Below are positions 27,616 to 36,890 of a DNA stretch of 64,000 nt, piece by piece (positions within the stretch are counted from its first letter, which is position 1; the number at the start of each line of letters is the position of its first letter). The notes below the pieces were generated by a model. The model did no database searches. It had not been told where the DNA came from and saw only the letters and a program-made list of their open reading frames with translations. The stretch is from Desulfobacter vibrioformis DSM 8776 (GTDB lineage: Bacteria > Desulfobacterota > Desulfobacteria > Desulfobacterales > Desulfobacteraceae), in NCBI RefSeq assembly GCF_000745975.1, contig NZ_KN050796.1, forward strand, positions 1 to 64,000, written 5' to 3'. The translations under genes were made by a program, and so were the position numbers.

Positions 27616-28458
27616 TCAGCTCTTTGGACTGTAATGGCGTTTCAGCCAGGATCCCAGCCCGTCTAGTCCGGGAAACAGCACACGCTCCGTGATATTACAC
27701 AGATCCAGTTTATCCCGGCATTCCCATTTAAGGCCCGCCGGAATAATGATGCGCTGGAAAAGATCGGAATGAAGGTTCAGCCAGTCATCAATTACGCGGC
27801 AGGGATTGGGCATGACGGAAAAGAGGGCATACTGGTTCACGATGCGCTCGTCAATGGATGGCGGCTCAAAAAAGAGCAGGAACTCCTCGGACCGGCCCAG
27901 GGCATCAAACTGGGTTAAGGTTTCAACATACTGATGAAAGGTTTTTTCCCCGGCGTGGCAATCCGGCCGTTCCTGGCCGATACCGGTGAGCAGCTCCACG
28001 GTAAACGCCTGGGCACCTTCTGCGGCCAGTTGTTCTTTAAGTTCGGCCGGCAGCCGGTCATGGACCTGTTCATAATTTATCCGCCAGATCACCCCGTCCA
28101 GGTTAAACCGTTCAATGTTGGCCAGGGCAAAATGAAGGGCAATATAGGGAGAATAGGTCCAGTCCATGAGGCGGGTGGGCAGTCCGTGGTGCTGGGCCAC
28201 GGCCAGAAGGTGCCAGAAGGAATCGGGTTCTTCCCGCCCCTGGGCCCTGGAATATTTGCGGAAATTGCGCAGCAGATGCTTTTCAAGGGACCAGAACGGT
28301 CCGCCCAGGCGCATCAGAGAGGTTTCAAGGCGGTAGGATGCATCGGACAGGCCCCGGTAAACAAAGGGTGGCCGGAACCTTTGGATGGCATCATTCCAGG
28401 ATCCTTTGAACAATTCTTCCTGGAGCATGCCCCAGGAATTAATAGTGATGTCCGGCAT
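27616..28458 (-). CDS. FRG domain-containing protein
   Basis: Residues about 25-130 match the FRG domain, named for the F/Y-R-G motif: FVYRGLSDASYRLETSL, then FRKYSRAQ, and HHGLPTRLMDWTYSPYIALHFA, which is its best conserved stretch. The family is widespread in phage, defence and mobile contexts, but the biochemical role is not settled. 280 residues; GGAGGGG precedes the ATG. The neighbour downstream is a broken hydrolase, so this small island may be variable. Confidence 0.8.
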   Translation of the reverse strand: MPDITINSWGMLQEELFKGSWNDAIQRFRPPFVYRGLSDASYRLETSLMRLGGPFWSLEKHLLRNFRKYSRAQGREEPDSFWHLLAVAQHHGLPTRLMDWTYSPYIALHFALANIERFNLDGVIWRINYEQVHDRLPAELKEQLAAEGAQAFTVELLTGIGQERPDCHAGEKTFHQYVETLTQFDALGRSEEFLLFFEPPSIDERIVNQYALFSVMPNPCRVIDDWLNLHSDLFQRIIIPAGLKWECRDKLDLCNITERVLFPGLDGLGSWLKRHYSPKS

Positions 28459-28474
28459 ATAATCCCCTCCCTCC

Positions 28475-28506
28475 CCGGGGCAGCCCCGGTGTTTTTGTTT
28501 TTTCGT
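28475..28506 (+). terminator. Hairpin with T-run, plus strand
   Basis: CCGGGG (28475-28480), CAG loop, CCCCGG (28484-28489), then a run of T broken by single G. It resembles a terminator, yet the nearest plus-strand gene ends more than 1 kb upstream. It may stop antisense reading into the kinase gene, or be chance. Confidence 0.3.
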
Positions 28507-28683
28507 AGGCCATGGCCCAAAGGGTAAATATCATATTTGTTTGAATTGTTCATCCTGTTTGCAGTCAGACAGATGCTATAAAATAAATATTCCCCCGGCT
28601 CATCACGGATTAGTATGACAAACACCTGGCCCTGCTTGACCAGGGGTGGTCGTTTTAAGATCAGGAAAATCAGCCCGGCCGTT

Positions 28684-31600
28684 CTAAGGAGTGCAAGGTT
28701 GAACAAGGCCGGAAAGTTGGTCAATCAGACTGGGAAAGCATTTCAAGGTATCCGGAAGGGAAACCATGTCAAAGGTTTTGGCCTGTTTTGACACAGCTTC
28801 CCCCCATATCCGCAGGGGGTCGTACCCATAGGCCCGGCCCAGTTCGACGATCTCCCCGGCAAAGGCTTCGACATTGCCGATGATCATGGCGTCACTGAGG
28901 TGCTCCCATCTGCCCAGCATCTCGCCCTTGAGTAGAATCAACAATGCCTTCAGTTCTTCAAGGGCCATGGGCGTATAGTCTTTGGGCGGGGGGAAGAGGT
29001 GAAGGATTGCCTCTTTTTCATCGGCTTGTGCCATAACAGCGTCCCAGGATGGGGCTTTGGTTTCCCCGGACCCGCTTTTGACATTGGGAATGGACACCAG
29101 AAAGCTGCTGCCCTTGCCGGGGGTTGAGTCCACCTCAATGGTGCCGCCCATGGCCTCCACCAGTTTTTGGGATATGGAAAGCCCGATGCCGGTTCCGCCG
29201 TAGATGTCAAAGTTCTGGCCCTGCTGCTGGCTGAACCTTTCGAATATCCGCTCCTTCTGGTCCGGGGCAATGCCGATGCCACTGTCCCGGATGACAAAGA
29301 AAAGCTCTGAAAACCTGTCCCCTTTTTCAAAACGCCGGTATCCGGCCGTAAGTTTGACAAATCCGGAGGCGGTAAATTTAATGGCATTTCCCGTGATGTT
29401 CATCAGGATCTGCCTGAGCCTGACCCTGTCCAGGACGATGCTGGGGGGCACCTCTTTTTCCATGTCTAGGGAAAATTCAAGTCCCTTGACCCGGGCTGTA
29501 TTGGCATAGATCTGGTGGAGTTCCTTTAACAGTCCCCCAAGATCAAAGGCGGCATATTTAAGGGGGAAATTCCCGGATTCCGCCTTGGACAGATCAAGGA
29601 TATCGTTGAGCAGGGCCAAAAGTGAATTCCCTGCGGACCGGATGGTGTCCACATATGCTTTAATAGTCTCATCCTGGGCCTCTTTATGGATGATATCGGA
29701 AAACCCGATGACCAGGTTCAGCGGGGTCCGGATTTCATGGCTCATATTGGCCAGGAACTCGCCCTTGGCCTTGCTGGCAGCCTCGGCCTTCTCCTTTTCA
29801 GCCTCCAGAGCCAGGGTCCGCGCCTTAACCATCTCTTCAAGTTTCTGCTTGTTTTTGACAAGTTCGTTCTCCACCTGGGCCTGCTTTTGAAGCAATTCGG
29901 ACTTCATCTTATCAATGAGACGGAGCTGCCCAATGACCTGCTTTTCCCGTTCCAGCTCTGCTGCCTGGAGCTTGATTTTCTTTTTTACCTTTTTATGGGC
30001 GATCCGCCAGACTCCGATCCAGATCCAGATGACTGCCATACAGTAGCCCACATAGGCCCAGGTCCGTTGCCAGGGCGGTTTATCCACCTGGATTTTGATG
30101 GCCTTGCCCTTCTTGTTCCATAACCCGTTGTTGTTGCTGCCGAACAGCCGCAGGGTATAAGTCCCTCCGGGCAGGTTGGTGTACTTGCCGTACCGCCGGG
30201 TTCCGGTCCGGTTCCACTGGGTTTCAAACCCTTCAAGAAAGTAGGCATATTCATTGTTTTTTGGACGGGTGAAATTCAGGACTGAAAATTCAAATTCAAA
30301 AAAATTCTTCTGCCAGGGCAGATGGATCCGCTGGATGGCTTCCGGGGCCATTCCGGTGGGAAGGGGCCGTCCTTCCTGTTCAAGAGAAATCAGCCTCACC
30401 GGCGGGACATAGGGATTTTTTATGATTTGGTCTGGATGGAAACGGTTCACCCCTGAAAGGCCGGAAAACCAGAGGTCTCCCTCCCGGCTTTTCAGGGCAC
30501 TGGTGGCAAAGACACTGAACCTGTCTCCCTGGAGTCCGTCTTTTTCCGAGTAATGTTCCAGGACCTTTTGATCTTTGGTGTCAAAGAGATACAGCCCCTT
30601 ATCGGAACTCAGCCAGAGCCGTCCCCTGTCATCTTCCAGTATGGCCCGTATGGCCCTGGAGGGCAGACCCTGGGCCTCTGCCACAGGCGTGAATACCCCG
30701 CTTTTCCTGTCAAAAAGATGGAGCCCCCCGTCTTCGGTACTCACCCAGAAGCGGCCCGTTGCATCCTCATGGCAGTCATTGATATTGTTTCCCCGAAGGC
30801 CGTTTGTACCTTTCATAAACCGGTGAAAGGTTTCTGTGGCGGGATTGTAACGGTTCAGCCCGTTTTGTGTGGAAATCCAAAGAGTTCCCTCCCGATCTTC
30901 AACCAGATGAAACGCCACGTCGTGACTTAGACTTCGGGGGTTGACATGGTCATGGACAAACTGACGGAACCTGCCTGTCTTCATATTGAACCGGAAAAGC
31001 CCCTTATCCTGAGTGCCGAACCAGAGCAGGTCCGGATTGAGACGATTCTGAATAAGACCTCTGGGCGCGGCTCCAACGACCAGGGGATTCTGATAGGTCG
31101 CCGCCAGGGTCCGGTCCTCCCGGTTATATACATTCAGGGACCCATCACCTGATCCCACCCATAATCGGCCGGCACTGTCCTCGCACACCGAATATACCGA
31201 AGAAAGAGCAGGATTTTCTTGTTCAACCGGACCTGCCCTGGAAAAATCATCTGTCCCGGGATTGAAACGGGAGAGCCCGCCCTGGCTCCCGCCGGCAATC
31301 CAGATAGTGTTCCGGCTGTCCTGAAAGAGCATGATCACCGAGTTGGACCCCAGGCTGGTGTTGTTCCTGGCATTGTGGCGGTAGATGGCAAACTGGTGGG
31401 CAAAGCTGTCCCAGGCATCCACAGGCCCTGTATTTTCCACGGTCCAGACAATGCCCTGGCGGTCCATGAAAAGATCCATGATCTTGTCTCCCCTGGGACT
31501 CAGAGGATTATCCGGATCATGGCGCAGGGAGGTGAAGGTCTCTGAACAGGTGTTAAAAATATCCAGCCCCACAGGGGCGGTATAGGAGTGGGAGATCCAG

Positions 31601-32541
31601 ATATTGCCATTGCCGTCGGACATGAGCGCGTAGACATAGTTGCTGGCCAGGCCCCGGACTTTATGGGGATCATGGACAAATTGCCGGGTTTCAAGGGTCC
31701 GGGGATCCAGACGAAAGAGTCCGGCTCTGGCAGTGCCGATCCAGAGAAATCCCTTGGGCCCCTGGATGATGCTGTTGATGCACCCGGGTCCGGAACTCTG
31801 CGAAGCATCCGGAGACTGCTGCCCCAGAGTCCCCAGGGAAATCCGGGTAACACGCCCTGTTTCTTTGTCCAGGCGATTCAGTCCCCCGGTCTGGGTTCCG
31901 GCCCAGACCTTGTTCTCCCGGTCCACAAAAACCGTAAAAATATTCCCGTGGCTCAGGCTGTTGGGATTCCCGGGTTCGGGAAGGTAACGGACAAAGGTTT
32001 CTTTAAAGGGATCGTAAAGGTTCAGGCCTTTCTGGGTCCCGGCCCAGATCTTCCCGTCCCGGTCTTCGGCAATGGTCCTTGGGGCCCAGTTGAAAAAATC
32101 CGAACTGATGCTGGCGGAATTGCCGGGATCATGCCGGAAATAGATAAATCTGTTCAACCGCTTGTCAAAGCAGTTTAACCCACCTCCCATGGTGGCCACC
32201 CAGATCCTGAAACCGGAACTGTCGGCAAACACACAGGGAGCGATGTCGTTGCCAAGGGAATCCGGGCCGGATGAGAACCGCTTCATTTCAGACCCGTCCC
32301 ACCGGACCACCCCTTCGGGGGTTCCCACCCAGATAAACCCGTCCCGGTCCTGGGTAAGGCCGCAATTATAGGATCCCGTATCAAAGGGATGGGAGAACAT
32401 GGCCCGGAAGGCCAGACATACGCCCGGGCTGCAGAAAACCAGGCCCAAGACCGGAATCAGAAGCAGCTCAAGACTGCCCAGCCATCCATGGAAGAGAGCC
32501 ATCCCTTTTTTACGCCGCTGTCCCGTGGAGAATACCGTCAT
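28684..32541 (-). CDS. Large propeller-type membrane sensor histidine kinase
   Basis: 1,285 residues. After a signal/anchor segment come many two-component propeller repeats (about 45-740; DRDGFIWVGTPEGVVRWDG is a typical unit) forming probably two seven-bladed propellers, then a Y_Y_Y domain (about 750-820), a membrane helix (near 830, YCMAVIWIWIGVW), a coiled coil, HisKA with SHEIRTPLNLVIGFSDI (His near 932), and HATPase with RDSGIGIAPDQ and GTGIGLSISQKLVEAMGG. A 130-residue C-terminal helical part follows; no receiver domain. The periplasmic propeller should sense a ligand, perhaps a sugar as in Bacteroides homologues. No partner regulator is adjacent; the racemase-like gene begins one base upstream of its start. 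Confidence 0.9.
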   Translation of the reverse strand: MTVFSTGQRRKKGMALFHGWLGSLELLLIPVLGLVFCSPGVCLAFRAMFSHPFDTGSYNCGLTQDRDGFIWVGTPEGVVRWDGSEMKRFSSGPDSLGNDIAPCVFADSSGFRIWVATMGGGLNCFDKRLNRFIYFRHDPGNSASISSDFFNWAPRTIAEDRDGKIWAGTQKGLNLYDPFKETFVRYLPEPGNPNSLSHGNIFTVFVDRENKVWAGTQTGGLNRLDKETGRVTRISLGTLGQQSPDASQSSGPGCINSIIQGPKGFLWIGTARAGLFRLDPRTLETRQFVHDPHKVRGLASNYVYALMSDGNGNIWISHSYTAPVGLDIFNTCSETFTSLRHDPDNPLSPRGDKIMDLFMDRQGIVWTVENTGPVDAWDSFAHQFAIYRHNARNNTSLGSNSVIMLFQDSRNTIWIAGGSQGGLSRFNPGTDDFSRAGPVEQENPALSSVYSVCEDSAGRLWVGSGDGSLNVYNREDRTLAATYQNPLVVGAAPRGLIQNRLNPDLLWFGTQDKGLFRFNMKTGRFRQFVHDHVNPRSLSHDVAFHLVEDREGTLWISTQNGLNRYNPATETFHRFMKGTNGLRGNNINDCHEDATGRFWVSTEDGGLHLFDRKSGVFTPVAEAQGLPSRAIRAILEDDRGRLWLSSDKGLYLFDTKDQKVLEHYSEKDGLQGDRFSVFATSALKSREGDLWFSGLSGVNRFHPDQIIKNPYVPPVRLISLEQEGRPLPTGMAPEAIQRIHLPWQKNFFEFEFSVLNFTRPKNNEYAYFLEGFETQWNRTGTRRYGKYTNLPGGTYTLRLFGSNNNGLWNKKGKAIKIQVDKPPWQRTWAYVGYCMAVIWIWIGVWRIAHKKVKKKIKLQAAELEREKQVIGQLRLIDKMKSELLQKQAQVENELVKNKQKLEEMVKARTLALEAEKEKAEAASKAKGEFLANMSHEIRTPLNLVIGFSDIIHKEAQDETIKAYVDTIRSAGNSLLALLNDILDLSKAESGNFPLKYAAFDLGGLLKELHQIYANTARVKGLEFSLDMEKEVPPSIVLDRVRLRQILMNITGNAIKFTASGFVKLTAGYRRFEKGDRFSELFFVIRDSGIGIAPDQKERIFERFSQQQGQNFDIYGGTGIGLSISQKLVEAMGGTIEVDSTPGKGSSFLVSIPNVKSGSGETKAPSWDAVMAQADEKEAILHLFPPPKDYTPMALEELKALLILLKGEMLGRWEHLSDAMIIGNVEAFAGEIVELGRAYGYDPLRIWGEAVSKQAKTFDMVSLPDTLKCFPSLIDQLSGLVQPCTP

Positions 32542-33258
32542 CTATAGGCTTTTTTGCTCCTCCGGTTTGGAATAGGTCAGCCGGCTTTGGGAAAGCCCGT
32601 TGCGTATCAGGGACTGGAGCAGGGTGACTGCCGTTGTGGTGGGATCAATTACCGGGGCGGGTTTTCCCTTTTCTTTCAGTATCCGGGCCACTTCCCTGGC
32701 CACATCCAGCATGCCGGTGCACCCCAGGACAATGGCCTGGGCCCCATGGGTATCAATGGCCTCCAGGCTCACCGCCACCAGCCGCTCTGTCAGCTTTTTC
32801 TTATCATTGAGTTCCTTGACCGGCATCCCGATCACCGGCATGGAGGCGATATTTTCCACCATACCGTAATTCCTGACCAGGGTCTGGTTCATGGCCACCA
32901 CCTTGTCCAGCACATTGATAATGGAAAATTTTTGGGAGATCATATTGGCCGCCATGATGGCCCCCCCGAATCCCCCGATCACCGGGATATCCACCAACTC
33001 CCGGACCACCGGCACCAGAGGCTCGCCAAAGCAGTCGATAAAGATGCCGTCAAACCCCTGGTCCTGGGCCTTGCAGGCGATTTTGACCATATCCGGTCCG
33101 GCCAGGAATTCATCATACCGGCTTTCAATGGAGCAGGGGCCTTTTTTCAGGTTCTCGATACTGATACTGCAGTCCGGGGCCTTTACCCTGTCCACCTCTT
33201 TTTTAATGCCGGCATTGTACTCATCAGTGACCAGTGGCACAATGATCTTGATCTTCAT
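32542..33258 (-). CDS. Aspartate/glutamate/hydantoin racemase family protein
   Basis: The Asp/Glu racemase fold is indicated by two catalytic cysteines in FIDCFGEPLV and IVLGCTGMLDVA, plus VPVIGGFGGAIMAA. The closest functional guess is hydantoin racemase or a related two-cysteine isomerase. The ATG at 33258 (MKIKIIVPL) has GGAGG 4 bases upstream and replaces an upstream start that would add 14 residues. 238 residues. The stop abuts the kinase gene start with no gap, so they are probably one transcript. Confidence 0.82.
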   Translation of the reverse strand: MKIKIIVPLVTDEYNAGIKKEVDRVKAPDCSISIENLKKGPCSIESRYDEFLAGPDMVKIACKAQDQGFDGIFIDCFGEPLVPVVRELVDIPVIGGFGGAIMAANMISQKFSIINVLDKVVAMNQTLVRNYGMVENIASMPVIGMPVKELNDKKKLTERLVAVSLEAIDTHGAQAIVLGCTGMLDVAREVARILKEKGKPAPVIDPTTTAVTLLQSLIRNGLSQSRLTYSKPEEQKSL

Positions 33259-33534
33259 GGTTCCTCCGTGGCAATCCTTAAAATTTCCGGGATGATCCAT
33301 TCCGGGTCCTGAATTGGCCCCTGATACGGGCCGTGAACATTATCCTTAAGATTATTTGGTCATGAAAGCTACCATAAAATAACAGGCATTGCCAGAACCA
33401 TGTAAGGCCCGGGTCCGGGGTTTTTGCGTCCCTGCCTGCCCGGCACCGGAATACCCCCCGCCAGGACATTGTCCTGGCGAGGGGCTATCAGCATCTGCCC
33501 GGGATTTCCGGACAATGCCTCTTCTTCTTCATGT

Positions 33535-35340
33535 TTAAGCTATATTCACGCTTCGGAGCGAACCGTTCACATTGGCAAAGACCTTGTTGTAAAGTGCATC
33601 CAGGATCGCTCCCAGCAGGGAGGCTGCCCCTTTTTTACGGTTTGCCGCGATCTGCCGGAGCAGGCCGGGATCCACATCCAGATACCTGAGCTGGATGAAT
33701 GCCTCGGAATCGGTTAAATGATGCCATGACTCCGGCCAGCCCAAAAAGACTTTTTCCCGGCACGGGGAAAAGTAGAGCATCCGGTCCCCATGGGGCGTGG
33801 GAATATAGGGCTGGGTCAGCATGACCATATCCAGTGTGAGTCCAAGGTCCCGGGCAAGTCTCCGGGCAGCTATGGTAGAGGTGATCTCCCCCATGCCCTT
33901 GGTTTCAAGTTTCAGCACCTTTTTCCGCCCTGTCAGGGCATCGGGTCCCAAGGCAGAAAAGGGTACGGCAAGATGATAGAGGATGTATTTGAAAGGGGCT
34001 TCAATCCGGTGACATGCCGCTTGATCGTTTGTAAGACTCCGGGTGACATGTCCCATCACTTTTTGCCTGAATGCCGGTGAATCAGGCTCCTGCCAAAGTT
34101 CACCATAGCGTTTGAACACATAGGTTTCGATTTGGGCAAGGGACTTGTCCAACCGGCTTCCTGGGGTTGCCATGTGGACGGGGACGCCGTATTCTTTGGA
34201 AAGGGTCCGGATAAGGGGCACAAAAAACATCTCCACCACCCGGTCCACAATGGCGGCATAGGATAACGCTGCGGCCCGTGCAATCCCTTCCTTTCCGATC
34301 TCTTCCAGGGGACGGAGAAGGGAAGTCATTTGCAGCTTATACTGCTCTCCGGGAAGGGTGCAGTAGAGGTCTGATCCAAACGCTTTGGCCGTTACAAATC
34401 CGCGCTGGAGTTCTGCCAGGGCCTGGGTTGTGGGACCGGTCTGTTTTTCAAAAAAGGTAACGGACCGGATACGGCATTTATATTCCGCCAGGGCTTGGGT
34501 CAGGGGGTGTACCTCCGCGTTGTAACTGCCATATAAAGATCCCTTTCCCATCTGCTGACCCGTGAGCGTGTCAAAATCCATATGCCTGCCGCAATCAAGG
34601 GTGAGCCTGGCAATGACTTCATCCGCGCCGATAATGCATACGGCGTTGTGAACAAGCATATTTGTGCCGCACCTGGGTCCCAGGCATGCCGAGAGGTTGG
34701 ATGAAAACAGGGGAAGCCCGTTTTCAAGCAGATAGGTGTCCCGGATTTCAGGCAGAATCATGCGGATGTTTTCAGGGGTGTTCAGCATCAGATCGCACCG
34801 CAGCATCACGGCGTACATAAGGCCCGACCTGCACAAGGTTATGCCCTTATCTTCCTGGATTCGTTTATATGCGTCCTGCAGATCCTGTTTTAAACAACAG
34901 GAAAGATCTGTCAGCTCGGACTGGATCTGCCGGATCCAAACCAGGACCCATAAGGCGTTCAACGGTGTTGTTCCCATTGCCGCAAACAGACATAGCACCA
35001 TCCTTGCTTCTCTGAGAGACTGACCCTGGTGCTGTTTCAAATCTTCATATTTTTTTTGAATCCCATGGATCACAAGATCCGCTTCCTGATACTTTTTCCT
35101 GAAATCCGGAAATACCTGCCAGGCGTCGCCGGTACCCAGATCACTTTTTCGCAACAGGACATATTGTGCCTGTCCTCCGTAGAACACCGGTTGGACTCTT
35201 CCGTCCGCCACCAGGGGATCGGTGGATTGACCATAAGCTGCGTAGGGGGTCATTTCCACAGTAATCCCTTCCTGCCGACCCCGGCATGTTATTGACCCAA
35301 TATTTTGAAGGTATTGCTGGATTGTGTACGTCTCTTTCAT
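33535..35340 (-). CDS. Conserved-looking protein of unknown function, 601 residues
   Basis: No family is recognised. The ATG at 35340 has AAAGGAG 6 bases upstream and begins MKETYTIQQYL. The sequence is globular and mixed alpha/beta, without a signal peptide; one hydrophobic stretch (LCLFAAMGTTPLNALWVLVW, about 115-135) might be a buried helix. Eleven or more cysteines are spread out without a clear cluster. The last 100 residues contain KGMGEITSTIAARRLARDLGL. Upstream lies a terminator-like hairpin at 35389-35434 that may control it. It is alone between the racemase/kinase pair and the divergent REC-CBS gene. Confidence 0.65.
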   Translation of the reverse strand: MKETYTIQQYLQNIGSITCRGRQEGITVEMTPYAAYGQSTDPLVADGRVQPVFYGGQAQYVLLRKSDLGTGDAWQVFPDFRKKYQEADLVIHGIQKKYEDLKQHQGQSLREARMVLCLFAAMGTTPLNALWVLVWIRQIQSELTDLSCCLKQDLQDAYKRIQEDKGITLCRSGLMYAVMLRCDLMLNTPENIRMILPEIRDTYLLENGLPLFSSNLSACLGPRCGTNMLVHNAVCIIGADEVIARLTLDCGRHMDFDTLTGQQMGKGSLYGSYNAEVHPLTQALAEYKCRIRSVTFFEKQTGPTTQALAELQRGFVTAKAFGSDLYCTLPGEQYKLQMTSLLRPLEEIGKEGIARAAALSYAAIVDRVVEMFFVPLIRTLSKEYGVPVHMATPGSRLDKSLAQIETYVFKRYGELWQEPDSPAFRQKVMGHVTRSLTNDQAACHRIEAPFKYILYHLAVPFSALGPDALTGRKKVLKLETKGMGEITSTIAARRLARDLGLTLDMVMLTQPYIPTPHGDRMLYFSPCREKVFLGWPESWHHLTDSEAFIQLRYLDVDPGLLRQIAANRKKGAASLLGAILDALYNKVFANVNGSLRSVNIA

Positions 35341-35388
35341 GTTTTCTCCTTTGCTTGGTGTGATGTGCAAAATGAACGCGTATGGGGT

Positions 35389-35434
35389 AAAAAAACAAAA
35401 GGCTTCCTGCGAACCATTGTACGCAGACAAGCCT
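35389..35434 (-). terminator. Leader terminator or attenuator upstream of the 601-residue gene
   Basis: Read on the minus strand: AGGCTT-GT-CTGCG, a 10-base loop, CGCAG-G-AAGCCT (35434-35400), then TTTTGTTTTTTT. It is a strong intrinsic terminator placed about 50 bases before the start codon of the gene at 33535-35340 and inside its expected leader, which suggests attenuation. No known riboswitch aptamer was recognised upstream of it. Confidence 0.5.
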
Positions 35435-35610
35435 GTGTTTTTGCCCCTCGACCAGCATTGGAAGAAAGTTTAGAAAGTGACGGGAATACTCCGGAGATCT
35501 TGAGAGACAGGGCAGGGATTCCGGATTTTTCAAGTTTGCTTTGGCCGTTTTTGATACGGCCTGTTCTTTTGCCTCAATCTTGAAACCCTTTTTTTTTCAA
35601 GGCTGTATAA

Positions 35611-35633
35611 AAAATTTTCAAATTGAAAATTTT
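35611..35633. promoter_or_regulatory. Perfect 23-base palindrome, operator candidate
   Basis: AAAATTTTCAA, one central A, TTGAAAATTTT: 11-base arms without mismatch. It lies between the divergent 601-residue gene and the REC-CBS gene, about 325 bases from the latter's start. Likely a binding site for a dimeric regulator. Confidence 0.4.
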
Positions 35634-35958
35634 CCTGACACCGCCACCTGATTTTCTGTTGCGTGTACGTGTGTTTAAAACAAACAAATCCAATATGTTA
35701 TATATTTTTAGAATTCCTTGCCGCAACGGCATGCAAGTTGCTGTGATCCCATCATTCCCGAATCTTCGTATCCCGGAGATGGCGGGTGTATCCAGCAATT
35801 CAGCAACGGAGGTGACAACGCCAGGAAAACCATTGAACAACTAAGAGCATAAACAAATTCGACAACGGCCATACCCTGAACAGACAGAACCTGGGCCGGC
35901 ACGGCATTACGTTGTGGTTGGCCCGCAATGATTGAACATGTTTTAAGGAGAATGAAAC

Positions 35959-36873
35959 ATGACCCAAAAAATAAAAGTGATGTTGGTTGACGACGAAGAT
36001 CGATTTCGCGAAACCGCATCAATGCTCTTAATAAAAAAAGGATTTGACACCACCATTGCGGGGTCCGGGGAAGAGGCCATCCAAATCCTCCGGACCACCC
36101 CCCGCGACGTGGTCGTGCTGGATGTCAAAATGGAGGGGATGGATGGGCATGCGGCCCTTGCGGAAATCAAGAGGATTTCCCCCCAAACCCAGGTCATCAT
36201 GCTCACGGGACACGGGACCCCGGATTCGGCCGCCGATTCCCGCAAGCTTGCCGCGTTTGATTATCTGGCCAAGCCCTGTGACATCGACATCCTTGCCGCA
36301 AAAATCAATGAGGCTTATGCGGTGGTGCATACCGATGCAGCCCGTACGGAAAAAAAGGTCAAGGATATCATGACCCAAGTGGACGACTACACCACGGTCA
36401 CCGTTGATACCACCATCAGGGAGGCGGTGGGCAAACTCATGGATTCCCTGACTCAGCTGGCATCCGGAAACATGATCCGGGAAGCGGGCCACCGGTCCCT
36501 TATCGTGTTTGACAGGGACGGCAATTATGCCGGGTTGCTCCGCATGAAAGACCTGATCCGGGAGGTAAGACCTGAATATCTGTCTGTCCTGGAATCTTCC
36601 AAGGCGGACAGTGTGCGGTTTTCCCACGTATTCACCGGGGGATGGGACGGACTTTTCACGATCCAGATGAGGGCACTGGCCGATAAAAAAATCGGTGATC
36701 TCACCCTGGACTCCCCTCCCATGATTGATGAAGACGCAAATCTCATGGAAGTGGCGGACCTGCTGTTCAAAACCCAGAGAACCCGCCTGATTGTCACATC
36801 AGGCAAAAAAGTCGTGGGTATTCTGAGGGAGCAGGACCTTTTCTTTGAAATCGTAAGCATCGTCACCAGATGA
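35959..36873 (+). CDS. Response regulator with two CBS domains
   Basis: The receiver domain (about 5-120) has acidic DDED, phosphoacceptor Asp55 in VLDVKMEGMDG, threonine in MLTGHG and lysine in YLAKP. Then a CBS pair: about 138-225 (VKDIMTQVDDYTTVTVDTTI; GHRSLIVFDRDGNYAGLLRMKDLI) and about 243-300 (TLDSPPMIDEDANLMEV; RTRLIVTSGKKVVGILREQDL). There is no DNA-binding part, so output is probably by protein contact or nucleotide sensing. AAGGAG precedes the ATG. The transporter gene starts 18 bases after the stop, so the two likely work together. Confidence 0.92.
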   Translation: MTQKIKVMLVDDEDRFRETASMLLIKKGFDTTIAGSGEEAIQILRTTPRDVVVLDVKMEGMDGHAALAEIKRISPQTQVIMLTGHGTPDSAADSRKLAAFDYLAKPCDIDILAAKINEAYAVVHTDAARTEKKVKDIMTQVDDYTTVTVDTTIREAVGKLMDSLTQLASGNMIREAGHRSLIVFDRDGNYAGLLRMKDLIREVRPEYLSVLESSKADSVRFSHVFTGGWDGLFTIQMRALADKKIGDLTLDSPPMIDEDANLMEVADLLFKTQRTRLIVTSGKKVVGILREQDLFFEIVSIVTR

Positions 36874-36890
36874 CCGGATTGGAGGATCAC

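Larger units (their letters stand above)
35341..35958. other. Non-coding region with hairpins and a long palindrome
   Basis: This 618-base gap separates divergent genes. It holds the attenuator-like hairpin (35389-35434), a hairpin GGCCGT/ACGGCC at 35543-35561, and a perfect 23-base palindrome at 35611-35633. Short frames here (for example 35623-35844) resemble nothing known and lack ribosome sites. AAGGAG before 35959 serves the REC-CBS gene. Confidence 0.5.

Noticed and set aside
33451-33484. Strong GC-rich hairpin (CGCCAGGAC/GTCCTGGCG) after the 601-residue gene
   Set aside because: Stem is good but no T-run follows on the minus strand, so it is not called an intrinsic terminator; it may still protect the RNA end.
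35574-35844. Short frames on both strands in the divergent gap
   Set aside because: No ribosome site, no similarity, and one begins inside the palindrome.
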